In this document: one piece after another, positions 1 to 5,198 of the stretch
How the letters are laid out: the number at the start of each line of letters is the position of its first letter
Numbering within the stretch: the first letter of the stretch is position 1
DNA from: JBEKZQ01 sp049509675
GTDB taxonomy: Bacteria; Planctomycetota; Planctomycetia; Pirellulales; Thermoguttaceae
DNA length: 5,198 bases
Reading direction: 5' to 3'
Assembly (NCBI GenBank): GCA_049509675.1
Contig: JBEKZQ010000439.1
Span: forward strand, 1 to 5,198
Position numbers and translations under genes: made by a program
Notes under the pieces: model-generated
What the model was told of the DNA's origin: nothing
Seen by the model: only the letters and a program-made list of their open reading frames with translations
Databases searched by the model: none

Positions 1-486
1 GAACTGATCGACGTGCGCACGCCCGTGGAGTATCGCGAGGTCGCCGTCGAGAGCGCCCGCAACGTGCCGTTGGATCAACTCGACCCGGCGGCGCTGGTTG
101 GGGCCCTCAATGCGGCGGCCCAAGAACCGCTGTACGTCGTTTGTCGCTCGGGCGGTCGCGGCCGGCAGGCCTGCGAGAAATTCCTCGCGGCGGGCTTTGC
201 CAACGTCGTCAACGTCGAAGGCGGCACGCTGGCCTGCGTGGAGGCCGGTCTGCCGGTCGTCCGCGGCAAGAAGGCCATGTCGCTGGAGCGGCAAGTTCGC
301 ATCGCCGCCGGATCGCTGGTTCTGCTCGGGGCCCTCTTGGGCTGGTTCGTCGATCCGGCGTTCATCGCGCTGTCGGCCTTCGTCGGCGCCGGGCTGATCT
401 TCGCCGGGATCACCGACACGTGCGGCATGGGCATGATCCTGGCCCGCATGCCGTGGAACCAGTGCAGCCAGCCGGCGAAGTCTTAG
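1..486 (+). CDS. Membrane-anchored rhodanese (rhodanese domain + DUF2892-type membrane segment), 5' end missing
   Basis: The frame is open from base 1 and ends at TAG 484-486, so the start lies upstream. The visible part is 161 codons; a GTG at 13 is inside the conserved LIDVRTPVEY stretch and is not the start. Codons 1-90 are a rhodanese domain: LIDVRTPVEY at its beginning and the active-site loop CRSGGRG, with the catalytic Cys at codon 48 (bases 142-144). This loop normally carries a Cys persulfide during sulfur transfer. From about codon 93 (MSLERQVRIAAG) a membrane segment follows, with hydrophobic helices near codons 101-117 and 121-139 and the ending TDTCGMGMILARMPWN, typical of the DUF2892 tail in YgaP-like inner-membrane rhodaneses. 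Family knowledge suggests a sulfurtransferase facing the cytoplasm from the inner membrane. By comparison with YgaP about 20-30 residues are probably missing. The next gene on the same strand also carries a rhodanese domain, which supports a shared role in sulfane sulfur metabolism. Confidence 0.9.
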   Translation, partial: ELIDVRTPVEYREVAVESARNVPLDQLDPAALVGALNAAAQEPLYVVCRSGGRGRQACEKFLAAGFANVVNVEGGTLACVEAGLPVVRGKKAMSLERQVRIAAGSLVLLGALLGWFVDPAFIALSAFVGAGLIFAGITDTCGMGMILARMPWNQCSQPAKS

Positions 487-489
487 TCT

Positions 490-524
490 CCCTCTCCCCT
501 TGCGGGAGAGGGCCGGGGTGAGGG
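490..524 (-). repeat. REP-like hairpin repeat, copy 1 (inverted)
   Basis: It starts three bases after the stop codon of the rhodanese gene. A perfect 9-bp stem pairs CCCTCTCCC (490-498) with GGGAGAGGG (504-512) around a five-base loop. It is followed by CCGGGGTGAGGG, the reverse complement of the CCCTCACC head seen in copies 2 and 3. Read on the minus strand it matches copy 3 except for CCGG in place of CTAA between head and stem, and the loop GCAAG is identical. There is no T-run after the stem, so a classical intrinsic terminator is not supported, although the hairpin could stabilise the 3' end of the upstream mRNA. Confidence 0.85.
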
Positions 525-565
525 GGCTCGGGAGAATTGGATAGGCAGGATCTTCGCCAGTGCTG

Positions 566-599
566 CCCTCACCCTAACCCTCTCCCCGAGGGAGAGGGG
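566..599 (+). repeat. REP-like hairpin repeat, copy 2
   Basis: The head CCCTCACCCTAA is followed by a 9-bp stem, CCCTCTCCC (578-586) with GGGAGAGGG (590-598). The loop is only three bases (CGA), shorter than in the other two copies, so this copy has diverged in the loop. It is inverted relative to copy 1 and lies in direct orientation to copy 3. Paired copies in opposite orientation resemble the BIME arrangement of REP elements. Confidence 0.85.
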
Positions 600-616
600 A
601 CCAATAATCGCAAAAC

Positions 617-651
617 CCCTCACCCTAACCCTCTCCCGCAAGGGGAGAGGG
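617..651 (+). repeat. REP-like hairpin repeat, copy 3
   Basis: The head CCCTCACCCTAA is followed by CCCTCTCCC (629-637), the loop GCAAG, and GGGAGAGGG (643-651). It ends 22 bases before the ribosome binding site of the downstream reductase gene, so it would sit in the leader of that mRNA if transcription comes from upstream. No transposase or other mobile gene lies beside it. Confidence 0.85.
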
Positions 652-673
652 GAGTAACCGCAAGAACCCAACC

Positions 674-679
674 AAGGAG
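674..679 (+). promoter_or_regulatory. Ribosome binding site of the CoA-disulfide reductase gene
   Basis: AAGGAG lies seven bases before the ATG at 687. It decides the start: the same frame stays open upstream to a TTG at 537, but that extension is translated repeat DNA (it reads HPNPLPEGEG and HPNPLPQGERG) with no comparable ribosome binding site. Confidence 0.85.
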
Positions 680-686
680 CCCCAAC

Positions 687-2339
687 ATGAAACTGTTGAT
701 CGTCGGCAGCGTGGCCGGGGGAGCATCGGCGGCCGCCCGTGCGCGCCGCTTGTCGGAAGATGCGGAGATCGTCGTGTTCGAGCGCGGGCCGGACGTATCG
801 TTCGCCAACTGCGGCCTGCCCTACTACCTCGGCGGCGAAATCACCGATCGCCAGAAGCTGCTGGTGACGACGCCGGAACGGTTGCGTACCCGCTTCGCGC
901 TCGACGTGCGAACCCGGTCGTCGGTCGAGGCCATCGACCGCAAGGCGAAGAAGATCCGCGTGCGGGACCTGGCTTCGGGGCGGGAGTACGAGGAACCCTA
1001 CGACAAGCTGATTCTCGCGCCCGGCGCGGCGCCGCTCCGGCCGGCGATCCCCGGCGCCGACCTGCCCGGGATCTTCACCCTGAGAAATCTGCAAGACGTA
1101 GACTGCATCAAACAGCGGCTGGATCGCGGCGTAAGGCAGGCGGTCGTGGTGGGTGGGGGCTTCATCGGCCTGGAGATGGTCGAGAATTTCGTGCGGCGCG
1201 GCATTAACACCACTTTGGTCGAACGCCACGATCAAGTTCTGCCGCCGCTGGATAAGGAAATGACCACGCCGATCGTGGAAACGCTCGTGACGCATGGTGT
1301 GACCGTGCTGCTGGGCCAGTCGCCGGAAGCTTTCGAGCAAACGCCCGACGGCCTGATGGTGCGATTGACATCGGGGCAGCGATTGCCCGCCCAATTGGTC
1401 ATCTTGGGCGTGGGCGTGCGCCCGGAGAACAGGCTGGCGGTCGATGCGGGCCTGGAAGTCGGGCCGCGCGGCGGCATCCGCGTCAGCGAGTTCCTCCAGA
1501 CCAGCGACCCGGACATTTATGCGGTGGGCGACGCCATCGAGGTCGAGGATTTCGTTTCCGGCGACCCGGCCCAGGTGCCGTTGGCCGGTCCCGCCAACCG
1601 GCAAGGGCGGCTCGCCGCCGACAACGTCTTTGGCCGGCCGGTGAAATATCGGGGAACGCAAGGAACGGCCATCGTGGGCGTGCTGGACCGCACGGCGGCA
1701 ATAACCGGGGCTTCGGAAAAAGCTTTGCGGCGCGCGGATCGCCCCTTCCGCAAGGTCTACGTTCACCCGGCGCATCACGCCGGCTACTACCCCGGGGCCG
1801 AGTCGATGACGCTGAAACTTCTCTTCGATCCGCGGTCGGGCCGCGTGCTGGGCGCCCAGGCCGTGGGCGGCGTTGGCGTCGATAAGCGGATCGACGTGCT
1901 GGCCGTGGCGATCCAGGCCGGCATGACGGTGTTCGATCTGGAAGAAATGGAACTGGCCTACGCGCCGCAGTACGGCTCGGCCAAGGACCCGATCAACATG
2001 GCGGGCTTCGTGGCCGCCGGGCTCGTGCGCGGAGAGCATCCCCAGGTCGACGTCGAGGCCGTCCTGGCTGCGCCCGCCGAGCAACGCCCGCTGGTGCTCG
2101 ACGTTCGCACGCCGCAGGAGTTTTCCGCCGGTCATATCCCCGGAGCGGTGAACGTGCCGGTCGATGATCTTCGCTCGCGCTTGCACGAAATTCCCCGCGA
2201 CCGCGAGATCGCCGTCTGCTGCCAGGTAGGACAGCGAGGCTACTTGGCGACCCGAGTGCTGCGGCAGAAGGGGTTCTCGGCGTCGAACATCGGCGGCGGC
2301 CACAAGACGTATAAGCTATGGCAGCCGCGGCAACCGTGA
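687..2339 (+). CDS. CoA-disulfide / CoA-persulfide reductase with C-terminal rhodanese domain (CoADR-RHD)
   Basis: This is a flavoprotein of the pyridine nucleotide-disulfide oxidoreductase superfamily, 550 residues, the usual size for CoADR-rhodanese fusions. The N-terminal FAD-binding Rossmann motif is VGSVAGGASAAARARR (residues 6-21). The single redox cysteine, Cys42, lies in VSFANCGLPYY, the signature of the CoA-disulfide reductase/NADH oxidase/Npsr branch. The NAD(P)H motif is VVVGGGFIGLE (153-163), and the second FAD motif is DIYAVGD (276-282). Tyr367 (HAGYY) and Tyr425 (YAPQY) fit the active-site tyrosines known from bacterial CoA-disulfide reductases. A dimerisation domain fills about 320-440. 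A rhodanese domain spans about 455-545, with LDVRTPQEF and the loop CQVGQR whose catalytic Cys is probably Cys512 (Cys511 precedes it). Known members reduce CoA-disulfide, CoA-persulfide or polysulfide with NAD(P)H in the cytoplasm; the exact substrate cannot be read from sequence. ATG 687 is set by AAGGAG. The gene follows the membrane rhodanese after 200 bp and may be co-transcribed with it. Confidence 0.93.
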   Translation: MKLLIVGSVAGGASAAARARRLSEDAEIVVFERGPDVSFANCGLPYYLGGEITDRQKLLVTTPERLRTRFALDVRTRSSVEAIDRKAKKIRVRDLASGREYEEPYDKLILAPGAAPLRPAIPGADLPGIFTLRNLQDVDCIKQRLDRGVRQAVVVGGGFIGLEMVENFVRRGINTTLVERHDQVLPPLDKEMTTPIVETLVTHGVTVLLGQSPEAFEQTPDGLMVRLTSGQRLPAQLVILGVGVRPENRLAVDAGLEVGPRGGIRVSEFLQTSDPDIYAVGDAIEVEDFVSGDPAQVPLAGPANRQGRLAADNVFGRPVKYRGTQGTAIVGVLDRTAAITGASEKALRRADRPFRKVYVHPAHHAGYYPGAESMTLKLLFDPRSGRVLGAQAVGGVGVDKRIDVLAVAIQAGMTVFDLEEMELAYAPQYGSAKDPINMAGFVAAGLVRGEHPQVDVEAVLAAPAEQRPLVLDVRTPQEFSAGHIPGAVNVPVDDLRSRLHEIPRDREIAVCCQVGQRGYLATRVLRQKGFSASNIGGGHKTYKLWQPRQP

Positions 2340-2365
2340 ACGGTAAGAACCGGCGAAACCACAAG

Positions 2366-2416
2366 TGGGGGACTGGCCCAATTTTCGTTCGACGAAAATG
2401 GGACTGTCCCCTTTGG
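2366..2416. repeat. Long imperfect palindrome between convergent genes (GGGACTGTCCC / ATTTTCGT type)
   Basis: The left arm, 2369-2388, pairs with the right arm, 2392-2410. The centre is a perfect 8-bp stem, ATTTTCGT (2381-2388) with ACGAAAAT (2392-2399), around the loop TCG. The outer part continues with one bulged A (2380) and two mismatches. The right arm contains the intact palindrome GGGACTGTCCC (2400-2410); the left arm has GGGACTGGCCC, one base changed. It lies 26 bases past the stop of the reductase gene and 11 bases past the stop of the kelch-like gene, so it could fold in both transcripts and act as a shared 3' hairpin. The flanking T-run is short (CTTT), so efficient termination is uncertain. 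It resembles dispersed palindromic repeats known from planctomycete genomes; I recall this rather than having tested it. Confidence 0.75.
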
Positions 2417-2427
2417 AAGTCTCCCCG

Positions 2428-4926
2428 TCACCGCGCCGCGGCGGGCACCGGCTTCAGCGCCCAGGCTTCTCCGCGGTAGGTGAAGACGTACACCAGGCCG
2501 CGTTTCGCGTCGTACATCCAGCCGGTGCTGTAGCCATCGGGCACGTCGCCCGCATCGAGCAGGAACATGGCGTTCTTTCCGCAATCGTAGACCCGCGTGG
2601 AACGCTTGACGCCCTTTTCCTCGCCGGGCGGGTAGAGCTCGCCGATGACGATCCAGTCGGCCGGCTCGACATAAACCATTTCCCGGGCGCAGTGAGTCTT
2701 GGCCCACTGGCTGTTCTCCGGCGTGATGGTCTGGAGCGTCTTGGTCTTGAAGTCGAAGGCCAGGAGTTGGCCGTTGCTCGTCTTGCTGTAACCGCCACTC
2801 ACGCCGCTGAGAATCATGCGGTCGCGTTTCGAGTCGTACACCATTCCATGTGCGTCGCAGTAGGGCGTGAAGAGCTGGCCCTTGGGCTCAAGGTCGATCC
2901 ACCCGCGCTGGCGGTCGAAGAGCCAGAGGCCGGCGTGCTCGCTGCCTTTCTTGCGCGCCCAGGCGACCGCGCCGTGCGGCGAGGTCTTGACGCACGTTTC
3001 GCCCCAGGCGAACGTGAACGGCAGCCGGATCGGCTCCATGCGCAGCCAGTCCATGCGGTCCGGGTCGTAGAGGTAGCCGCGGCCGGAGACCAGCAGCTTG
3101 CACTTGGGATCGTAGGCGTAGTGGTTGTAGTTGTGGGTGGAGACCCACGGGCGTCCCAGGAGCGAGCAGTCGGAGCCGCCGCCGCCGTTGTGGCTATAGG
3201 GCTCATCGGCGTCGAAACCCTCGACGATTCGGCCCGACACGGGCGAATAGTGCGCCACGGTGCTGGCCGAGCGGACGCAGTGGCCGCCGCCCCAGTGCAG
3301 GATCTGATCGCGGTCCGGATCCCAAACGCAAGTGCCCCAATCGCGCTGGCGGCAGCCGTAGAGCGGATTGCGGGGCGGATCGGGCAGGCGCACCCAACGG
3401 TTCGCCGGCAGCCGGTCCAGGCCCGTCTCCTTGGGGCTCTGGGCCACTTCGCAGAACGCGGCCTGGAACACCCCGTCGCGATACCGTCGCACGTTGGGCG
3501 CGGCGCCCGGTTTCGCACCGCCCTCGGCGTCGGCCCGCGCCCGGTCCAGCGCGAGCATCCAGGTTTCGCACGGCCGCGGCCCGCGCCATGGCTCGGAACC
3601 GCAGGCGTGGGCGGCCAGCAGCAGCGAGTCGTCGGCCGTCGCAGCCAGCGCGGGCGGACAGAACCACTGCGCAGCGTAACCGTCAAAGAATCCCCGCGGC
3701 GCCGGCGCGGTGAGCGGCTCCTTCACCGGCAGCGGCCAGCTTCCCACGAGGTCCCAACGGTCGGCCTTGGGGTCGTAGATCCAAAGCTGAACCGGATCGA
3801 GCGGCTTATACGGGTTGGCCCCGTAGTCGGAACTGGAACTCTGTACGTAGCCTTCATAGAGGGCCACGCCGCCGCGCTTGGGCAGGCCGCACAGCGCGTG
3901 GCCCGCGCGCGGCGTGGGCGCCCGCTGGGGACGGCATCGCCGCCATGCGCCCGCGCCCAGGTCCAGCACCCAGGTGTCGTTCATCAAGTAGTCCTCGTGG
4001 TCTCCGCCGAAGAGCACGAACAGGCCGTTCTTGGCGTCGAAGGCCAGGGGCGCATTGCGCCGCGCGCAGGGCGCCGGGTACTGGGCCTCGGCCGCCTGCT
4101 CGATCTTGTACTGCAAGGCGCGGGCCGCCTTCAGGGCATCGAGCGTCTTCCGCCCACCCAACAGTGCCAGCACCGCGTCGGCCTCGGCGACCAGCCGTGT
4201 CATCTGCGGCATCTTCGCCAGCGACCGGCATCGCTCGGCAAGCGACTGGAGTTCCGCCGCGGCGCCGATGCCCCGGGGGTCGCGATACCAGGCCAGCCGG
4301 ATCCGGCCGACCAGGTCGATCGTCGCCTCCTTGGCGGCCACCAGCTCGCGGTGGGCGGCCGCGATCTTTTCGTCGCCGACTTCCAGCCGCGACCATTTTC
4401 CCGACCGTGTGTCGTAGACCACCGTGCGGCTCCAGCCCAGGTTGTCGCCCTTCTTGTCGGCGCCCACGACCACGAGGCGATGGCCCAACGTGTCGCAGGC
4501 CATGCTCTGCCAGCTCAACCCCTCCAACTCCGCCGCCGGGGGATACGTTTTCCAGGTCTTTTCCGCGACGTTCAGCGCATAGAGGACCGCGCCGCCGGAA
4601 AGGCAATATACGGTCCGGCTGCCCGGGTCGTAGGCCGCCTGATAATAGGGATGGATCGGTTCTTTTGCCGTCGGCCCCTTGGCGGCCAGGTCGCTCCAGC
4701 CTCGCGACGACGGATCGAATGCCTGGGCGAACGCCGCGCCCTCGGCCGGGCCGACCAACAGCATTTGCTTCATGTCGGGGGCCCAGAGCAGAACGGAGCC
4801 GGCGTGCGAGCCGGTCCGGCCCTGATCCACCTTCACCCAGCCAGTCGTCGGCCCGGTTTCCGCCCAGCACGGTTCTGCGAGCCCGGTGAGCGCCAAGAGC
4901 GCCACGAATTTCAATAAGCGTGCCAT
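2428..4926 (-). CDS. Large exported kelch-like beta-propeller protein, function unknown
   Basis: The product has 832 residues. The N-terminus is a Sec signal peptide (MARLLKFVALLALTGL, probable cut after CWA at 22), so the mature protein should be periplasmic or secreted; Cys20 is not in a lipobox. The rest contains repeated kelch-like units, each with a YDP/FDA-type turn, a strand, a Gly pair, and a later aromatic 'W' strand: about 97-130, 142-182, 293-332, 340-393, 530-570, 602-630, 650-680, 692-735 and 800-826. Examples are LAFDAKNGLFVLFGG and VYDTRSGKWSRL. Residues about 184-283 are different: rich in Ala, Leu, Glu, Arg and Lys, apparently helical, and inserted between propeller blades. 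The mature part has 19 cysteines, many for this fold. No catalytic motif is recognisable, and relation to galactose oxidase-like propellers is only at fold level. Similar kelch-like proteins occur in planctomycetes. The start is chosen for the signal peptide and AAGGGGG upstream. It converges on the reductase gene. Confidence 0.85.
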   Translation of the reverse strand: MARLLKFVALLALTGLAEPCWAETGPTTGWVKVDQGRTGSHAGSVLLWAPDMKQMLLVGPAEGAAFAQAFDPSSRGWSDLAAKGPTAKEPIHPYYQAAYDPGSRTVYCLSGGAVLYALNVAEKTWKTYPPAAELEGLSWQSMACDTLGHRLVVVGADKKGDNLGWSRTVVYDTRSGKWSRLEVGDEKIAAAHRELVAAKEATIDLVGRIRLAWYRDPRGIGAAAELQSLAERCRSLAKMPQMTRLVAEADAVLALLGGRKTLDALKAARALQYKIEQAAEAQYPAPCARRNAPLAFDAKNGLFVLFGGDHEDYLMNDTWVLDLGAGAWRRCRPQRAPTPRAGHALCGLPKRGGVALYEGYVQSSSSDYGANPYKPLDPVQLWIYDPKADRWDLVGSWPLPVKEPLTAPAPRGFFDGYAAQWFCPPALAATADDSLLLAAHACGSEPWRGPRPCETWMLALDRARADAEGGAKPGAAPNVRRYRDGVFQAAFCEVAQSPKETGLDRLPANRWVRLPDPPRNPLYGCRQRDWGTCVWDPDRDQILHWGGGHCVRSASTVAHYSPVSGRIVEGFDADEPYSHNGGGGSDCSLLGRPWVSTHNYNHYAYDPKCKLLVSGRGYLYDPDRMDWLRMEPIRLPFTFAWGETCVKTSPHGAVAWARKKGSEHAGLWLFDRQRGWIDLEPKGQLFTPYCDAHGMVYDSKRDRMILSGVSGGYSKTSNGQLLAFDFKTKTLQTITPENSQWAKTHCAREMVYVEPADWIVIGELYPPGEEKGVKRSTRVYDCGKNAMFLLDAGDVPDGYSTGWMYDAKRGLVYVFTYRGEAWALKPVPAAAR

Positions 4927-4932
4927 CGTGTT

Positions 4933-4939
4933 CCCCCTT
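4933..4939 (-). promoter_or_regulatory. Ribosome binding site of the kelch-like gene
   Basis: On the minus strand AAGGGGG is separated by six bases (AACACG) from the ATG at 4926-4924. It supports this start over an in-frame upstream ATG at 5052, whose 42-residue extension is translated repeat DNA and would bury the signal peptide. Confidence 0.75.
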
Positions 4940-4978
4940 TCTGAAAAGCCGCAAAACAATAACTTGGACAGTTCCCGT

Positions 4979-5001
4979 AGGACGGATTGCCAATCCGTCC
5001 T
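4979..5001. repeat. Perfect palindrome AGGACGGATT-GCC-AATCCGTCCT (planctomycete-type dispersed repeat)
   Basis: A perfect 10-bp stem (4979-4988 with 4992-5001) surrounds the three-base loop GCC. A weaker outer pairing, CCGTAG (4975-4980) with CTACGG (5025-5030), may form an alternative larger hairpin. Read on the minus strand in the frame of the kelch-like gene it gives TDWQSVL, a peptide that I recall often appears in spurious planctomycete ORFs because this repeat is dispersed. It lies between the end of the right-edge gene and the kelch-like gene, about 50 bases before the start codon, so it would be in the 5' leader if transcription begins upstream. No T-run follows on either side. Confidence 0.75.
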
Positions 5002-5066
5002 GCGATGATTGATCAACTTATTCTCTACGGCTCCTAAAGCTTGGTTCAACATGGTTTGAACTACGG

Positions 5067-5198
5067 TTATTTCGGTTCCCTCGCCGATTTCGCGATGTCC
5101 AGCGGCGACTGTGGCTCGCGGCCGTGGGTTCTTGGCCGCTCGTCTGCGAGGAGCGTGCGAACGAACAGGCCGACGGCGACCACGAAGTAGGACGGAAG
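5067..5198 (-). CDS. 3' end of an unidentified membrane-associated protein gene (partial)
   Basis: The minus-strand frame is open from the window edge to TAA at 5069-5067, giving 43 residues with no start in view. It begins LPSYFVVAVGLFVRTLL, a hydrophobic stretch that could be one membrane helix, then continues with a charged tail ending SPLDIAKSAREPK. Most codons end in G or C, as in the neighbouring genes, while the other two minus-strand frames give Arg/Ser-rich low-quality peptides. This supports a real C-terminus: a transmembrane helix followed by a short hydrophilic tail. The family is not recognised. It points the same way as the kelch-like gene with 140 bp between them, so co-transcription is possible but not shown. 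Confidence 0.5.
   Translation of the reverse strand, partial: LPSYFVVAVGLFVRTLLADERPRTHGREPQSPLDIAKSAREPK

Noticed and set aside
490..512. Intrinsic terminator right after the membrane rhodanese gene
   Set aside because: The stem is strong but is followed by CCGGGG rather than a T-run, and the same stem appears twice more in the gap, which fits a repeat family better.
490..651. CRISPR array
   Set aside because: There are only three copies, in mixed orientation with unequal spacing and no regular spacers. Each unit is a hairpin with a head, as in REP elements.
537..686. Possible 50-residue N-terminal extension of the reductase from TTG 537
   Set aside because: The extension is only translated REP-like DNA (HPNPLPEGEG-type peptides). 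ATG 687 has AAGGAG at ideal distance and begins directly with the FAD-binding strand MKLLIVGS.
483..2303. A 606-codon open frame on the minus strand opposite the reductase gene
   Set aside because: It is Arg/His-rich and its end runs through the REP-like repeats. The plus strand encodes an unmistakable FAD/NAD(P)H oxidoreductase with a rhodanese domain.
2365..4917. An 850-codon open frame on the plus strand opposite the kelch-like gene
   Set aside because: It is the antisense shadow of a GC-rich gene. Its translation is rich in Ala, Val, Arg and Gly with no domain, begins inside the intergenic palindrome, and has no ribosome binding site, whereas the minus strand has a signal peptide and repeated kelch-like units.
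2428..4926. Galactose oxidase or glyoxal oxidase enzyme
   Set aside because: Kelch-like repeats suggest the fold, but I could not identify the copper ligands or the Tyr-Cys cofactor pair from sequence alone, so no enzymatic activity is claimed.
4927..5052. Possible 42-residue N-terminal extension of the kelch-like protein from ATG 5052
   Set aside because: It crosses the AGGACGGATT palindrome and would hide the signal peptide. The ATG at 4926 has a good ribosome binding site.
4927..5066. A sigma-70-type promoter for the kelch-like gene
   Set aside because: Fragments such as TTGATC and AT-rich stretches are present, but no -35/-10 pair with proper spacing was convincing.

Overview
This GC-rich window looks like chromosomal DNA of a planctomycete-type bacterium (Planctomycetota, possibly Pirellulales). 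That placement is inference. It rests on three signs: strongly G/C-ending codons, the kinds of palindromic repeat found in all three intergenic gaps (one of which reads as 'TDWQSVL' when translated), and a very large exported kelch-like protein.

Layout. (1) 1-486, plus strand: the 3' part of a membrane-anchored rhodanese (rhodanese domain followed by a DUF2892-type two-helix membrane segment, as in E. coli YgaP). Its 5' end lies outside the window. (2) 487-686: a 200-bp gap holding three copies of a REP-like hairpin, the first inverted relative to the other two. (3) 687-2339, plus strand: a complete 550-residue CoA-disulfide/persulfide reductase of the FAD/NAD(P)H disulfide oxidoreductase superfamily, fused to a C-terminal rhodanese domain. 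(4) 2340-2427: a short gap between convergent genes, almost filled by a long imperfect palindrome. (5) 2428-4926, minus strand: an 832-residue predicted secreted or periplasmic kelch-like beta-propeller protein with a helical insertion and many cysteines. (6) 4927-5066: its leader, with a clear ribosome binding site and a perfect 10-bp-stem palindrome. (7) 5067-5198, minus strand: the probable 3' end of another gene, with a hydrophobic helix and a short charged tail.

The two plus-strand genes form a plausible sulfane-sulfur unit. A membrane rhodanese would move persulfide sulfur. The reductase-rhodanese fusion would reduce CoA-disulfide or CoA-persulfide using NAD(P)H, with sulfur handed over by its own rhodanese domain. 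The kelch-like gene points the opposite way and shows no functional tie to them. No RNA gene, CRISPR array, transposase or complete mobile element was seen. I found no strong evidence for an undescribed system; the most unusual items are the architecture of the kelch-like protein and the fact that each gene boundary carries a different palindromic repeat.
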